A DNA stretch of 64,000 nt from an uncultured Eubacterium sp. GTDB taxonomy: Bacteria; Bacillota; Clostridia; Lachnospirales; Lachnospiraceae. Below, one piece after another: positions 15,449 through 25,635 of the stretch. The stretch is taken from assembly GCA_948579355.1 (NCBI GenBank), contig CAPAOV010000007.1:62001-126000 (forward strand). Reading direction: 5' to 3'. Positions within the stretch are counted from its first letter, which is position 1. Every line of letters starts with the position of its first letter. Under the pieces are notes generated by a model. That model was given only the letters and a program-made list of their open reading frames with translations, did not search any database and was not told the origin of the DNA. Position numbers and translations under genes: made by a program.

Positions 15449-18400
15449 AATCTAACAGCGACATTTGGTCGCTCAACGGCAGGTCGCCCAGCATACCCAT
15501 CTCTCTCATTTTCTCAACGATAGTTGCGCTCACCTTACTTCTGTTTTTAAAATTTTCGCAAGAGGAAAACGGGCCGTCTTTCACTGCCTCAACGACGCCC
15601 TCCGCCGCCTTGTCCCCCATGCCGTCGATACTATTAAGCGCCGGCATCAGCTTCCCATCAATAATCTGAAACTGCTTCGCTTTTGCCCGATAGATATCAA
15701 TCGGCATAAATTCATATCCGCGGGCATACATCTCCTGTACAATCTTCATATCCCCATATGCCGCTTCTTCTTTCGGCGTCAGCTCTTTGTCTGACAGGCG
15801 TTTCTTATAGTCTTTCATCAATGCCTCCAGCCGTTCCCTGCCCTGACACATCAGCTCATAATCAAACGCTTTGGCGCGGATACTAAAAAAGGCGGCATAG
15901 TAAGCTAACGGATAATATACTTTAAAATAGGCAATGCGGAACGCCATCATCACGTATGCCACCGCGTGCGCTTTAGGAAACATATACTTTATTTTTTCAC
16001 AGGATTCGATATACCAGTCCGGAACCCCGCAAGAGGACATTGCCTCTTTCCATTCGCCCCACTTCTTGCAGGCACCTTTCGCCACTTTCCCTTTGCGCAC
16101 ATTTTCCATAATCTGAAATGCGGTGCCGTTTTCAACGCCGGTATGAATCAGATACGTCATAATATCATCACGGGTACAGATAGCCGTTGACAGGGTACAA
16201 TCCCCTTTGGCAATATAATATTGTGCATTATTGAGCCACACATCAGTTCCGTGCGAAAGGCCGGAGATACGAACCAAATCTGAAAAATTCTTCGGTTTTG
16301 TGTCGCGAAGCATCTGCATGACAAATTCCGTACCAAATTCCGGCACACCAAGACTTCCCAAATCAAGTCCCAGCAAATCTTCCGGCTCCACACCCAAGGC
16401 GGATGTATTGGCAAAAAGTGATAGTACCTGCGGGTCATCTAAGGAGATACTTAACGCATCCACTCCTGTCAAATCTTCCAACATCTTAATAATCGTCGGG
16501 TCGTCGTGTCCGAGAATATCCAGTTTTAATAAATTGTGGTCAATCTTGTGATAATCAAAGTGTGTCGTAATAATGGACGTCTCCATATCGTTAGCAGGAT
16601 ATTGGATTGGTGTAAATGTGTAAATACTCCATCCCATCGGGAGAACGACAATGCCTCCCGGATGCTGCCCCGTTGTCCGCCGGACTCCAACACATCCTTC
16701 TAAAATACGCTCTATCTCCTCAGTGCGCTTATGTATCTGATGTTCCTCGTAATAATTTTTTACATAGCCATAGGCGGTTTTATCCGCCAGCGTTCCAACC
16801 GTTCCCGCACGGAATGTCTGCCCGGCGCCAAAGATAACTTCCGTATACGCATGGGCCTTACTTTGATACTCTCCCGAGAAATTGAGGTCGATATCGGGCT
16901 CCTTATCCCCATAAAAGCCAAGAAAAGTTTCAAACGGGATATCGTGTCCATCCCTCACCAAATCGGCTCCGCACTCAGGACATTTCTTCTGCGGCATATC
17001 AAAACCGGAACTTCCGGCAAACGCCCTGACCTCTTCCGAGTCAAAGTCAACATAGTGGCACTTTTCACAGTAATAATGCGCCGGCAGGGGATTCACTTCC
17101 GTGATACCGGACATCGTGGCGACAAAAGAGGAACCGACGGAACCGCGCGAGCCCACCAGATATCCATCTTCGTTCGATTTCCACACAAGTTTCTGCGCAA
17201 TGATATACATGACGGCGAACCCATTTTTAATAATGGAATTTAACTCGTGTTCCAGCCGTTTAGATACCTGTTCCGGAAGCTTCTCCCCATACATGCTATG
17301 CGCTTTCCGATAACAGATATCACGCAAATCCTGCGCTGAGTTTTCAATGATTGGCGGACATTTATCCGGATAGACCGGGGATATTTTCTCGATTTGGTCG
17401 GCGATAAGATTCGTGTTTGTCACTACGACTTCCATCGCCTTATCTTCTCCCAGATAAGAAAATTCTTCTAACATCTCTTCGGTTGTCCGCAGATACAGCG
17501 GCGGCTGTTTACCGTCATCCATCTTCTTTCCGGCAAGCAGGATGGTGCGGTAAATATCATCCTCCGGGTCAAGAAAATGTACGTCGCAGGTAGCACACAC
17601 CGGCTTATTATATTTCTCCCCCAGTTTCACGATACGGCGGTTCATCTCTTTTAAATCGTCCCATGTGTTGATGTCCCGATAAGCGCCCTTATCCCTGTCA
17701 AACATAAACTCATTGTTGGCAATCGGCTGGATTTCCAGATAATCATAAAAATGAACGAGTTCTTCAATCCTCTCCTCATCCGCATCATCCAAAAGCGCGC
17801 GGTACAATTCTCCCGCCTCGCAGGCAGAGCCGAGAATCAAGCCCTCTCGCCATTTCATAAGCTGGCTTTTGGGAATGCGCGGCCGACGGGCAAAATAATC
17901 CATATGCGCCATCGACACCAGACGATAGAGATTCACCCGCCCCACTTCGTTTTTCGCCAGAATAATGGCGTGAAAACTCGGTTTCTTTTTAATAATTTCC
18001 GGCGCCGAATGCGTTCTCTCATAGAGTGCATCCAAGTCGGTAATGCCCTCCCTCTCCAGTATCGGAATCATCTTCTCAAAGATTTCTGCCGTCGCCTCTG
18101 CGTCTTCCACCGCGCGGTGGTGATTGATAAGAGAAATCTTCAACACCTTCGCCACGTTATCCAATGTGTAGCGCGCCAGATGGGGAAAGAGCACACGCGC
18201 GACGCCTACCGTGTCGACAACGGTAAACGATATGTCAAGACCCTGCGCTTCCCCTTTTTTGCAAATGAAACTGTAGTCAAAATCGGCATTGTGCGCCACA
18301 AGCACACACCCCGAGCAAAAGTTAAGGAACTCCGGCAGCGCCGTCTCTATCAGAGGGGCGTCCTTTACCATCCCGTCGTCAATCCCCGTCACTTCCGTAA

Positions 18401-19814
18401 TCCGCAGCGGAATCGGCACTTGCGGATTCACAAAGGTGCTGAAACGCTCCGTAATCTTTCCCGCCTCCACTTTGACAGCGCCTATTTCGATAATGCGGTT
18501 TCTCGTGGGAGAGAAACCCGTCGTTTCCAAGTCAAAGACAACAAAGGAGGACTGCATTGACTGCCCTCCCGCATTGCGTACCGTATCATCCAAATCATCT
18601 ACCAAATAAGCTTCACAACCGTAGATTACTTTAAAATCATCGCTGCCAATGGCATGGTCGGCATCCGCAAAAGACTGCACGACACCATGGTCGGTAATGG
18701 CAATCGCCGGATGCCCCCATTGCTGTGCGCGCTTCACCATTTTCTGGCAGTCGACAACCGCGTCCATATCGCTCATCTGCGTATGGGCATGCAGCTCCAC
18801 TCGTTTCACGGGAGCCTCGTCCATACGTCCCGCCTTAAAGTTATCTATTTCTTTCATGCCGACGATATTGCCAATCCTGATTTCCTTATCATAAGTATCT
18901 TTGGAAGCCACCCCTTTTAAACGAATAAAATTTCCCTTTTTTACAAATTCAAAGAAACTGAGTTCGTCTGCCAAATCTTTTTTTATAAATATTTTCGCGA
19001 TAATAGTATCCGTAAAATCAGTGATGGCAAACGATACAAGCAGCTTCTCGCCCTTGATTTCACGCTCCTCTACCTGACGAATCATTCCCTCAACGACCAC
19101 TTCACCAATCTCGTCAATAATTTCCTTGATAGGAAGCACTTCGCCCTCAACATTTTTACCATAAAATACGGTCGGGTCGTTCACAGGTTTGCGGTAGTTA
19201 CTCTTCTTTGGCACAAACGGTTTCTTCACTGTAGCAGGATTCGCATTTTTTTCCACCGGAGCTTCTTTTTTGACAACCATATGATACACTTCCGGCTCTT
19301 CTTTTTTCTTTTGCTTCTTCTCCTCATACACAAAAGAAACTGCCGCCTCTTTGCCGAAACGCTTGTGCAGCCGAAGCAACAGAAAATCTTCTACCTGTTT
19401 ACTGTGCTCATGGCACAAAAAATCGTCCTCGCAGAAAACCTGCAGCGTATCATCTTGAACACGAAAAGGTTTTCGGCAGAACTTCATATAATTGACCGAA
19501 TCAAATTCCCGCATTTCCTCCTTTAAGGTATCCTCGTACTGCTCCATAATCTCTGTCAGACTATAACTCTGTGCAAACGGATAACTCACCTCTAGTCTGG
19601 GACGAATCCCCAAACGGCGAAACACTTGCTTATATAGCGTCTTTTCCATGTTGCGAATCATACGCAGCGACAAAAAACGGTCACACCGGCAATAAATAAA
19701 CGCCAGCATCTTTGTTTTGGAAGCACTTATTTTCTCCACCTGTGCACTTCCAAAAAAATCATATACCTTATCTTCTACGGATAAATCCGGAAATGCTTCA
19801 AAAAACGAAACCAC
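15441..19814 (-). CDS. polC: DNA polymerase III alpha subunit, PolC type
   Basis: Main replicative polymerase of low-GC Gram-positives. 1457 residues. The order is an N-terminal domain (1-220), an OB fold (about 225-330), the first half of the PHP domain (HAHTQMSD near 340), an inserted DEDDh proofreading exonuclease (FDLETTGF near 430 to HHRAVEDAEATAE near 577), the rest of PHP, then the polymerase with EPDIDLNFSGEYQ. A zinc-binding set (CEKC and CPEC) precedes the catalytic motif and a helix-hairpin-helix is near the end. The C-terminal QMSLLDF resembles a beta-clamp binding motif. It starts 18 bp after ispG, last in the operon. Confidence 0.97.
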   Translation of the reverse strand: MVSFFEAFPDLSVEDKVYDFFGSAQVEKISASKTKMLAFIYCRCDRFLSLRMIRNMEKTLYKQVFRRLGIRPRLEVSYPFAQSYSLTEIMEQYEDTLKEEMREFDSVNYMKFCRKPFRVQDDTLQVFCEDDFLCHEHSKQVEDFLLLRLHKRFGKEAAVSFVYEEKKQKKKEEPEVYHMVVKKEAPVEKNANPATVKKPFVPKKSNYRKPVNDPTVFYGKNVEGEVLPIKEIIDEIGEVVVEGMIRQVEEREIKGEKLLVSFAITDFTDTIIAKIFIKKDLADELSFFEFVKKGNFIRLKGVASKDTYDKEIRIGNIVGMKEIDNFKAGRMDEAPVKRVELHAHTQMSDMDAVVDCQKMVKRAQQWGHPAIAITDHGVVQSFADADHAIGSDDFKVIYGCEAYLVDDLDDTVRNAGGQSMQSSFVVFDLETTGFSPTRNRIIEIGAVKVEAGKITERFSTFVNPQVPIPLRITEVTGIDDGMVKDAPLIETALPEFLNFCSGCVLVAHNADFDYSFICKKGEAQGLDISFTVVDTVGVARVLFPHLARYTLDNVAKVLKISLINHHRAVEDAEATAEIFEKMIPILEREGITDLDALYERTHSAPEIIKKKPSFHAIILAKNEVGRVNLYRLVSMAHMDYFARRPRIPKSQLMKWREGLILGSACEAGELYRALLDDADEERIEELVHFYDYLEIQPIANNEFMFDRDKGAYRDINTWDDLKEMNRRIVKLGEKYNKPVCATCDVHFLDPEDDIYRTILLAGKKMDDGKQPPLYLRTTEEMLEEFSYLGEDKAMEVVVTNTNLIADQIEKISPVYPDKCPPIIENSAQDLRDICYRKAHSMYGEKLPEQVSKRLEHELNSIIKNGFAVMYIIAQKLVWKSNEDGYLVGSRGSVGSSFVATMSGITEVNPLPAHYYCEKCHYVDFDSEEVRAFAGSSGFDMPQKKCPECGADLVRDGHDIPFETFLGFYGDKEPDIDLNFSGEYQSKAHAYTEVIFGAGQTFRAGTVGTLADKTAYGYVKNYYEEHQIHKRTEEIERILEGCVGVRRTTGQHPGGIVVLPMGWSIYTFTPIQYPANDMETSIITTHFDYHKIDHNLLKLDILGHDDPTIIKMLEDLTGVDALSISLDDPQVLSLFANTSALGVEPEDLLGLDLGSLGVPEFGTEFVMQMLRDTKPKNFSDLVRISGLSHGTDVWLNNAQYYIAKGDCTLSTAICTRDDIMTYLIHTGVENGTAFQIMENVRKGKVAKGACKKWGEWKEAMSSCGVPDWYIESCEKIKYMFPKAHAVAYVMMAFRIAYFKVYYPLAYYAAFFSIRAKAFDYELMCQGRERLEALMKDYKKRLSDKELTPKEEAAYGDMKIVQEMYARGYEFMPIDIYRAKAKQFQIIDGKLMPALNSIDGMGDKAAEGVVEAVKDGPFSSCENFKNRSKVSATIVEKMREMGMLGDLPLSDQMSLLDFM

Positions 19815-19832
19815 GCTATCCTGTCCTTTCTG

Positions 19833-20888
19833 CTACTCTTCCCAATGTAATAATTCCTGACGCAGCGTTTCCAGCAGCTCGGATTCCGGCACTTTCTTCA
19901 CAATCTCACCTTTCTTAATGAGAAGCCCCTCACCGACGCCGCCGGCAATACCGATATCTGCCTCTCTGGCCTCGCCCGGCCCGTTTACTGCACAGCCCAT
20001 CACAGCCACTTTAATATTAAGATTAAAGCCTTTCACCATCTCTTCTACCTGTTCTGCCAGAGAAATCAAATCAATCTGCGTCCGTCCGCAGGTCGGGCAG
20101 GAAACTACCGTTATCCCTCCCTGACGCAGGCCTAACGTCTTTAAAATCATCTTCGCCGCATAAATCTCTTCTACCGGGTCGCCGGTCAGGGATACACGAA
20201 TCGTATCGCCAATTCCCTGATACAAAATATTGCCGAGGCCAATCGCCGACTTAACACTGCCGGAATATACCGTACCGGACTCCGTAATCCCCACATGCAG
20301 TGGAAAATCCGTCTTTGAGGCGAGTAACTCATGCGCCTTTATACTCATCAGCACATCCGAGGACTTTATGCTGACAACGAGATTTTCATAACCCATATCC
20401 GTTATCATGCACAGTTTATCCCATGCACTCTCAACGATACCCTCCGCCGTCACGCCGCCATATTTCTCTATCAGATTTTTCTCAAGGGAACCGCTGTTTA
20501 CGCCGACGCGAATCGGAATATCTTTCTCCCTGCAGCAGTCAACGACTGCCTTAATCCGCTCCGTACTGCCTATATTACCCGGATTAATTCGGATTTTATC
20601 TGCTCCGTACTCAACAGCCGCGATTGCCAGTTTGTAATCAAAATGAATATCGGCAACTAAGGGAATGTGAATTTTTTCCTTAATCGCAGCAAGCGCTTTG
20701 GCGGCCTCCATCGTTGGCACGGCACAGCGGATAATTTCACATCCCGCATGCTCCAGCGCCAGTATCTGCTCAACCGTAGCCTTTACATCTTCGGTCTTTG
20801 TATTCGTCATCGACTGAATGGCTACCGGATTACCGGCGCCGATTTTAACCGAACCAATCTGGATTTCCTTTGTCCTGTCGCGAAACAT
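19833..20888 (-). CDS. ispG: 4-hydroxy-3-methylbut-2-enyl diphosphate synthase
   Basis: Penultimate step of the MEP isoprenoid pathway, converting MEcPP to HMBPP with a [4Fe-4S] cluster. 351 residues. The TIM-barrel part opens with the KEIQIGSVKIGAGNPVAIQS segment. Cluster ligands are in CPTCGRT and in the VMGCAVNGPGEA motif. Together with dxr and uppS in the same operon it points to polyprenyl-carrier synthesis. A 166-bp gap full of hairpins separates it from rseP. Confidence 0.96.
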   Translation of the reverse strand: MFRDRTKEIQIGSVKIGAGNPVAIQSMTNTKTEDVKATVEQILALEHAGCEIIRCAVPTMEAAKALAAIKEKIHIPLVADIHFDYKLAIAAVEYGADKIRINPGNIGSTERIKAVVDCCREKDIPIRVGVNSGSLEKNLIEKYGGVTAEGIVESAWDKLCMITDMGYENLVVSIKSSDVLMSIKAHELLASKTDFPLHVGITESGTVYSGSVKSAIGLGNILYQGIGDTIRVSLTGDPVEEIYAAKMILKTLGLRQGGITVVSCPTCGRTQIDLISLAEQVEEMVKGFNLNIKVAVMGCAVNGPGEAREADIGIAGGVGEGLLIKKGEIVKKVPESELLETLRQELLHWEE

Positions 20889-20925
20889 ACTATTCCTCCA
20901 TTCCGAAGCGCAGCGGAGGAGGCAC

Positions 20926-21032
20926 GAGCAAAAAGCAGCGAAGCTGTTTTTGCTCTGTGCATTAATACTCTTTGTGGCGCTTCAGCACAAAGAGTGGGTT
21001 GAAAAATAAGATATCGAGCTTATTTTTCAACC
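20926..21032. repeat. Cluster of three consecutive hairpins in the rseP-ispG gap
   Basis: Hairpin A (20926-20955) pairs GAGCAAAA with TTTTTGCTC, with an inner GCAGC/GCTG. Hairpin B (20967-20995) has a perfect 10-bp stem ACTCTTTGTG/CACAAAGAGT. Hairpin C (20997-21032) has a perfect 14-bp stem GGTTGAAAAATAAG/CTTATTTTTCAACC. None has a U tract. In an operon with mostly short gaps this looks like an inserted palindromic element or a processing region. Confidence 0.7.
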
Positions 21033-21054
21033 TATCCCTCCATTATTTTTTTTA

Positions 21055-22224
21055 TCAGAAAAAGATTTTAATTAAATCATGTCCTAAAATTACTACCATC
21101 AATAACATTAAAAGCATAAATCCCGTGACATTGACTGCATTTTCGTACTTCGGATTGAGCGGTTTGCGCCGAATCCATTCAATAATCAGGAACAGCAGCC
21201 GTCCGCCGTCGAGCGCCGGAATCGGAAGCAGATTCATAACACCCAGATTGGCAGAGAGTAAAATGCACCAGTTCATCATACTTAAAATCGTAATGCCCGC
21301 TACCCCCGGCGCTTCTTTATTTCCCTGCTCCTGACTCTTTATCGCCGCTTTCTGGTTATCAGAAATTGAATCGCCCATTGATGTCACGATTCCAACCGGC
21401 CCCGCTACATCCCCGGCATTTACTTTACGGGTAATCAGGCCCGCCAGACTCTTCACGGTTGTGACGACATAATATTTCATTTCATAGGCAGAATATTTCA
21501 GCATACCGCCTATTCCTGTCTTTTCTCTTATTCCATGATTAATTCCGATTTTCAGCTCCTTTTTCCCGTTTTTCATCGTCATCCACTGCGGTTTCATTTT
21601 AAACGTCTTTTCCGCGCCATCCCGTTCCGCAACAATCGTAATCTCTTCATTCTCAGAAAAAGGATTAAAAATGAGGTAGGAGCCAAAGTCGCCGTCAATC
21701 GTAATTTTCTCACCATTAATTTCCCGAATGACGTCCCCTACACGCAATCCGGCCTGCTGGGCAGGACCGTCCTGCTGTACCATAGTGACTGCCGGTTTGG
21801 AGTAACCGATAAATAATATGACAAAAAAAGAAAACAGAAAGGCAAGAATAAAGTTGAAAAACGGCCCCGCAAATATAACGGCCATTCTTGCATAGACGGA
21901 TTTTGAGCTGAACGAATCCTCACTCTGTACCGCCTCTTCTTCGCCAACCATCATACAGGAACCGCCGAATGGCAGCAATTTAAGCGAATACAACGTATTC
22001 TCTTCAAACTCCGGATGTTCTTCAAAATACTTTCCGGATTTCAAAAAAACAACTTTTTTTCCCTCTTTCGTCTTTTCCCATGAAATCAATCTCGGGCCCA
22101 TACCGAGTGAAAATTCAACCACTTTTATTTTATTGATTTTGGCGACAATAAAATGTCCAAACTCGTGAAATAAAATGATAATACTAAAAACTAAAACAGC
22201 TAAAAATATGTTCAATCCACTCAT
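21055..22224 (-). CDS. rseP: RIP site-2 zinc metalloprotease RseP/RasP
   Basis: 389 residues; intramembrane protease that cleaves anti-sigma factors and leftover signal peptides. The zinc motif HEFGH (about 20-24) lies in the first membrane helix, a single PDZ domain spans about 145-230 (GLRVGDVIREING), and the second metal motif NLLPIPALDGGR is near 325. Helices follow at the C terminus. It is 3 bp from dxr in the conserved isoprenoid/lipid operon. Confidence 0.95.
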   Translation of the reverse strand: MSGLNIFLAVLVFSIIILFHEFGHFIVAKINKIKVVEFSLGMGPRLISWEKTKEGKKVVFLKSGKYFEEHPEFEENTLYSLKLLPFGGSCMMVGEEEAVQSEDSFSSKSVYARMAVIFAGPFFNFILAFLFSFFVILFIGYSKPAVTMVQQDGPAQQAGLRVGDVIREINGEKITIDGDFGSYLIFNPFSENEEITIVAERDGAEKTFKMKPQWMTMKNGKKELKIGINHGIREKTGIGGMLKYSAYEMKYYVVTTVKSLAGLITRKVNAGDVAGPVGIVTSMGDSISDNQKAAIKSQEQGNKEAPGVAGITILSMMNWCILLSANLGVMNLLPIPALDGGRLLFLIIEWIRRKPLNPKYENAVNVTGFMLLMLLMVVILGHDLIKIFF

Positions 22225-22227
22225 TCT

Positions 22228-23388
22228 TTATCCTTTCCTCCATTCCTTGTCTAAAAGCTCATATGTTTCCCGCTCCGTCTCCAATATCTGTGTTAAATCC
22301 GGATTCTTAATTGTATGATGCTTCTTCATTGCCAATTCAATCATATCATAAATTTGTAAAAAACCTATGTCTTTTTGCAGAAACTTCGCCACCGCATATT
22401 CGTTGGCAGCATTCATTACCGTCGGCATGCTTCCCCCGACGGCACAGGCTTCAAGCGCCAGTGGTATCCCTCTCAATAATTCCGTGTTCGGCTTTTCAAA
22501 ATGAATTTCCGCGATTTGCTCAAAATCCAGACGCTCTCCCGCCAGCGGCAGACGCTTAGGATAATAGAGTGCATATTGGATTGGCAGACGCATATCCGGA
22601 GTACCGAGCTGCGCCATCACCGCTCCGTCCTCAAAACCAACCATGGAATGAATAATACTTTGCGGCTGTATGAGCACATGGATGTTCTCCGGTTCAACAT
22701 CAAAAAGCCACTTTGCCTCAATAATTTCCAAACCTTTATTTATCATTGTCGCCGAATCCGTTGTAATCTTGTGCCCCATCGACCAATTCGGGTGCGCCAG
22801 CGCCTGCTCCACCGTCACTTGCTGCAGCTCGGCTTCCGTCGCCTTGCGAAACGGCCCTCCCGAAGCAGTCAGAAAAATTGTCTCCACGGCTCCTCGCTGC
22901 TCACCGTGCAGACATTGAAAAATAGCGGAATGTTCACTGTCGACCGGCAAAATCCGTACCTGATGTCTGGCGGCAAGCGGCATAATAATATGTCCGGCCG
23001 TCACCAGAGTCTCTTTATTGGCAAGAGCAATATCCTTTCCCGCCTCAATGGCGCGCATGACCGGACGAAGCCCAATCATTCCTACCATGGCGGCAACGAC
23101 AATCTCCACTTCTGCCAATGTGGATACATGAACAAACCCGTCCATTCCATATAAAATCTCACAGGAAATATCTTCTGCCGACAATATGTCTGCCAACGCT
23201 TCTGCCCGCTCTTCATTTTTCATTACGGCATAGTGCGGATGAAATTCCCGAATCTGCGCCGCCATCTCTTCTATGTTATTTCCTGCCGTCAGCGCAACGA
23301 CGTCAAAATCCTCGCGATTGTGCCTCACTACATCAAGCGTCTGTGTTCCGATGGAGCCTGTAGAGCCTAAAATTGTTATATGCTTCAT
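22228..23388 (-). CDS. dxr: 1-deoxy-D-xylulose-5-phosphate reductoisomerase
   Basis: 386 residues; makes MEP from DXP using NADPH. The dinucleotide fold opens with GSTGSIGTQTLDV (about 8-20). The metal and substrate motifs VDSEHSAIFQ (near 150) and SMGHKITTDSATMINKGLE (near 203-222) are intact. It sits between cdsA (61-bp gap) and rseP (3-bp gap). Confidence 0.97.
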   Translation of the reverse strand: MKHITILGSTGSIGTQTLDVVRHNREDFDVVALTAGNNIEEMAAQIREFHPHYAVMKNEERAEALADILSAEDISCEILYGMDGFVHVSTLAEVEIVVAAMVGMIGLRPVMRAIEAGKDIALANKETLVTAGHIIMPLAARHQVRILPVDSEHSAIFQCLHGEQRGAVETIFLTASGGPFRKATEAELQQVTVEQALAHPNWSMGHKITTDSATMINKGLEIIEAKWLFDVEPENIHVLIQPQSIIHSMVGFEDGAVMAQLGTPDMRLPIQYALYYPKRLPLAGERLDFEQIAEIHFEKPNTELLRGIPLALEACAVGGSMPTVMNAANEYAVAKFLQKDIGFLQIYDMIELAMKKHHTIKNPDLTQILETERETYELLDKEWRKG

Positions 23389-23449
23389 ATTTCCTCATCC
23401 CTTAATAATAATCTGTATTGCGGTTATTGTATGCAACTGATGTTAAGAA

Positions 23450-24265
23450 TCACAAAATAAATGCTGCCAGAAATAAAAGATAGTAAACAAAGGGCGCAAC
23501 AAAAATCACACTGTCAAACCGGTCCAGCACACCGCCGTGGCCGGGAATTACCGTGCCATAATCTTTCACTTTGTAATTGCGCTTGATGGCAGAAGCCGCC
23601 AAATCCCCCACTTGGGAAACAAGTGCACAGACGACAGCCACAATCGGAAAAACAAGATGTGGATGCCGAATAACTGTATACGCATCGTGCAAAGGAAAGA
23701 AAAAGGCAAAAATATAAGCAATGATTCCGGCTCCCAGCACACCGCCGATACACCCCTCAACTGTCTTTTTCGGGCTGAGTTCAGACAGATGATGCCTGCC
23801 AATCAGCATTCCAACACAGTATGCACATGTATCCGAGCCCCACGAACCGATGATAATCAACCATACAAGCCACTGTCCCTGATTGATGCAGCGCGTCTGA
23901 TATACAAAACTCAGCAGCACGCTCACATACAAAAAGGTAAAGAGCGCTTTCGTCACACTGTCAATCGTATCTTTTGGATAACGGATAACATAAATTGTCA
24001 GCAGTGCCAGTAACATCAGCGGCAGAATCATCGCAATCGACCAATCCTGCCATCCAAAATGTAAAAGGGCATAGTAGCCGATTGTCGTCAGATAGACAAC
24101 AATCCCCAGCGGGTTCTTTTCCATGCGGAACACCCGCAATAATTCGTAATTACCAATAAGCGAAAGCAGTCCCGTTATCAGCAACAACCATATGTTTCCA
24201 AAGAAACAGAGAAGAACTGCGGCTCCCAATAATACAGCGCCGCTTAATAAACGTATGAAAAACAT
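23450..24265 (-). CDS. cdsA: Phosphatidate cytidylyltransferase
   Basis: Integral membrane enzyme making CDP-diacylglycerol from phosphatidate and CTP. 271 residues with about eight hydrophobic helices. The C-terminal signature is present: SWGSDTCAYCVGMLIGRHH, SPKKTVEGCIGG and the HGGVLDRFDS motif near 245. It is 9 bp after uppS. Confidence 0.95.
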   Translation of the reverse strand: MFFIRLLSGAVLLGAAVLLCFFGNIWLLLITGLLSLIGNYELLRVFRMEKNPLGIVVYLTTIGYYALLHFGWQDWSIAMILPLMLLALLTIYVIRYPKDTIDSVTKALFTFLYVSVLLSFVYQTRCINQGQWLVWLIIIGSWGSDTCAYCVGMLIGRHHLSELSPKKTVEGCIGGVLGAGIIAYIFAFFFPLHDAYTVIRHPHLVFPIVAVVCALVSQVGDLAASAIKRNYKVKDYGTVIPGHGGVLDRFDSVIFVAPFVYYLLFLAAFIL

Positions 24266-24274
24266 AACAATCTC

Positions 24275-24988
24275 CTAAACTCCGCCATAGCGACGATTTC
24301 TTCCGTTATAATAGTCGATGGCCTTTTTTAATTCCTTTTTGTCAAAATCCGGCCACAGCACATCGGTAAAATAAAATTCGGTATAGCCAAGCTGCCACAA
24401 CATAAAATTCGACAAACGTTGTTCTCCGCTTGTTCGTATCATAAGGTCAGGGTCAGGAATGCCTTTCGTATCCAAATACTGTTCAAAAAGGCTTTCCGTA
24501 ATCTCTTCGCTCTTTAATCTGCCCTCTGCGGCCTCCTGTGCAATAGCCCTTGTGGCACGCAGCATCTCGTCCCGGCTTCCATAGTTAAGCGCCACCTGAA
24601 AATGAAGTCCCGTATTATCTTTCGTGACTTCTTCCAATTCCCGAATACTCTTTTTCATATCGTCTGCCAGAGGAGTAATATCTCCAATCACACGCACGCA
24701 CATATTATTTTTTGTGCTGCGCTTAATACAGTCTTTCAAGTATTGACGAAGCAATTTCATCAAGGCGTTTACCTCGTCTTCCGGCCGCTTCCAGTTTTCC
24801 GTAGAAAAGGCGTACACCGTAAGATAATTAATCCCTAAATTATAGGCGTCTTCACAAATCTGCTCCACCGTCTTACTCCCCGCCACATGTCCTGCCTTTC
24901 TCGGCAGAAAACGCTTCTTTGCCCAGCGGCCATTTCCATCCAAAATAATAGCCACATGATTCGGCGCATTACATTCTGACCGTTCCAT
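24275..24988 (-). CDS. uppS: Isoprenyl (undecaprenyl) diphosphate synthase
   Basis: Builds the C55 lipid carrier for cell-wall synthesis from FPP and IPP. 237 residues from ATG 24988, which has GGAGG 7 bases upstream; a longer frame to 25048 has no good ribosome site. Motifs are ILDGNGRWAKKR with the catalytic Asp (near 14), NYGSRDE, and DLMIRTSGEQRLSNFMLWQ near 190. It lies 83 bp after frr; the gap holds a long hairpin with GGACAG/CTGTCC arms. Confidence 0.96.
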   Translation of the reverse strand: MERSECNAPNHVAIILDGNGRWAKKRFLPRKAGHVAGSKTVEQICEDAYNLGINYLTVYAFSTENWKRPEDEVNALMKLLRQYLKDCIKRSTKNNMCVRVIGDITPLADDMKKSIRELEEVTKDNTGLHFQVALNYGSRDEMLRATRAIAQEAAEGRLKSEEITESLFEQYLDTKGIPDPDLMIRTSGEQRLSNFMLWQLGYTEFYFTDVLWPDFDKKELKKAIDYYNGRNRRYGGV

Positions 24989-25071
24989 CGCTTTTCCTCC
25001 ATCCTTTAACATAAAGGAAGGACAGAATACCCCAGTCACTTCCGGCACTTACTGTCCTTTTTCATACCTTT

Positions 25072-25620
25072 TTATACTGTCATAACTTCGTTTGATTTCG
25101 TTTCGATTGCCTTTTCAATCTTGGCAACATAGCGGTCTGTCAATTTTTGGATTTCGTCTTCGGACTGTTTTTGCTCGTCCTCGGAAATCGTATTGGCCTT
25201 TGCTTCCTTTTTCACAAAATCATTGGCGTCACGACGGATATTGCGGATGGCAACTTTAGCATCTTCACCCTTTTTCTTTACTTCTTTTGCCAATTCCTTA
25301 CGCCGCTCTTCCGTCAGTTCCGGAAATACCAACCGGATTACTTTGCCGTCATTTGCCGGAGTGAGTCCCAAATCCGATGACAAAATAGCTTTCTCAATAT
25401 CTTTTATGAGACTGGCGTCCCACGGCTGTATCTGAATCATACGAGCCTCGGGAACAGATATGTTAGCCACGCTCTGCAATGGCGATGGAGTTCCATAATA
25501 ATCAATTTGAATCCTGTCTAAGATTCTTGGATTCGCACGTCCTGCCCGAATCGCTGTGTACTCCCCCTCCAAATTTGTGAGAGATTTTTGCATTCTTTCT
25601 TCGTAATTGCTCAAATCCAT
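25072..25620 (-). CDS. frr: Ribosome recycling factor
   Basis: 182 residues, the standard length. With EF-G it splits post-termination ribosomes. The N terminus carries the ERMQKSLTNLEGEYTAIRAGRANP segment (about 8-31, read in two parts), and the C-terminal half carries KDIEKAILSSDLGLTPANDG and IRNIRRDAND. It follows pyrH after 15 bp. Confidence 0.97.
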   Translation of the reverse strand: MDLSNYEERMQKSLTNLEGEYTAIRAGRANPRILDRIQIDYYGTPSPLQSVANISVPEARMIQIQPWDASLIKDIEKAILSSDLGLTPANDGKVIRLVFPELTEERRKELAKEVKKKGEDAKVAIRNIRRDANDFVKKEAKANTISEDEQKQSEDEIQKLTDRYVAKIEKAIETKSNEVMTV

Positions 25621-25635
25621 CTTTTCATTCCTCCA

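Noticed and set aside
16731..18560. Several plus-strand frames of 70-270 codons opposite polC
   Set aside because: All lie inside polC, whose domains are complete; no ribosome sites or homology support them.
24989..25048. Upstream extension of uppS
   Set aside because: The 24988 start has GGAGG at 7 bases and gives the normal family length.
25013..25060. Terminator between frr and uppS
   Set aside because: GGACAG/CTGTCC arms form a long loop with no U tract, and the operon clearly continues.
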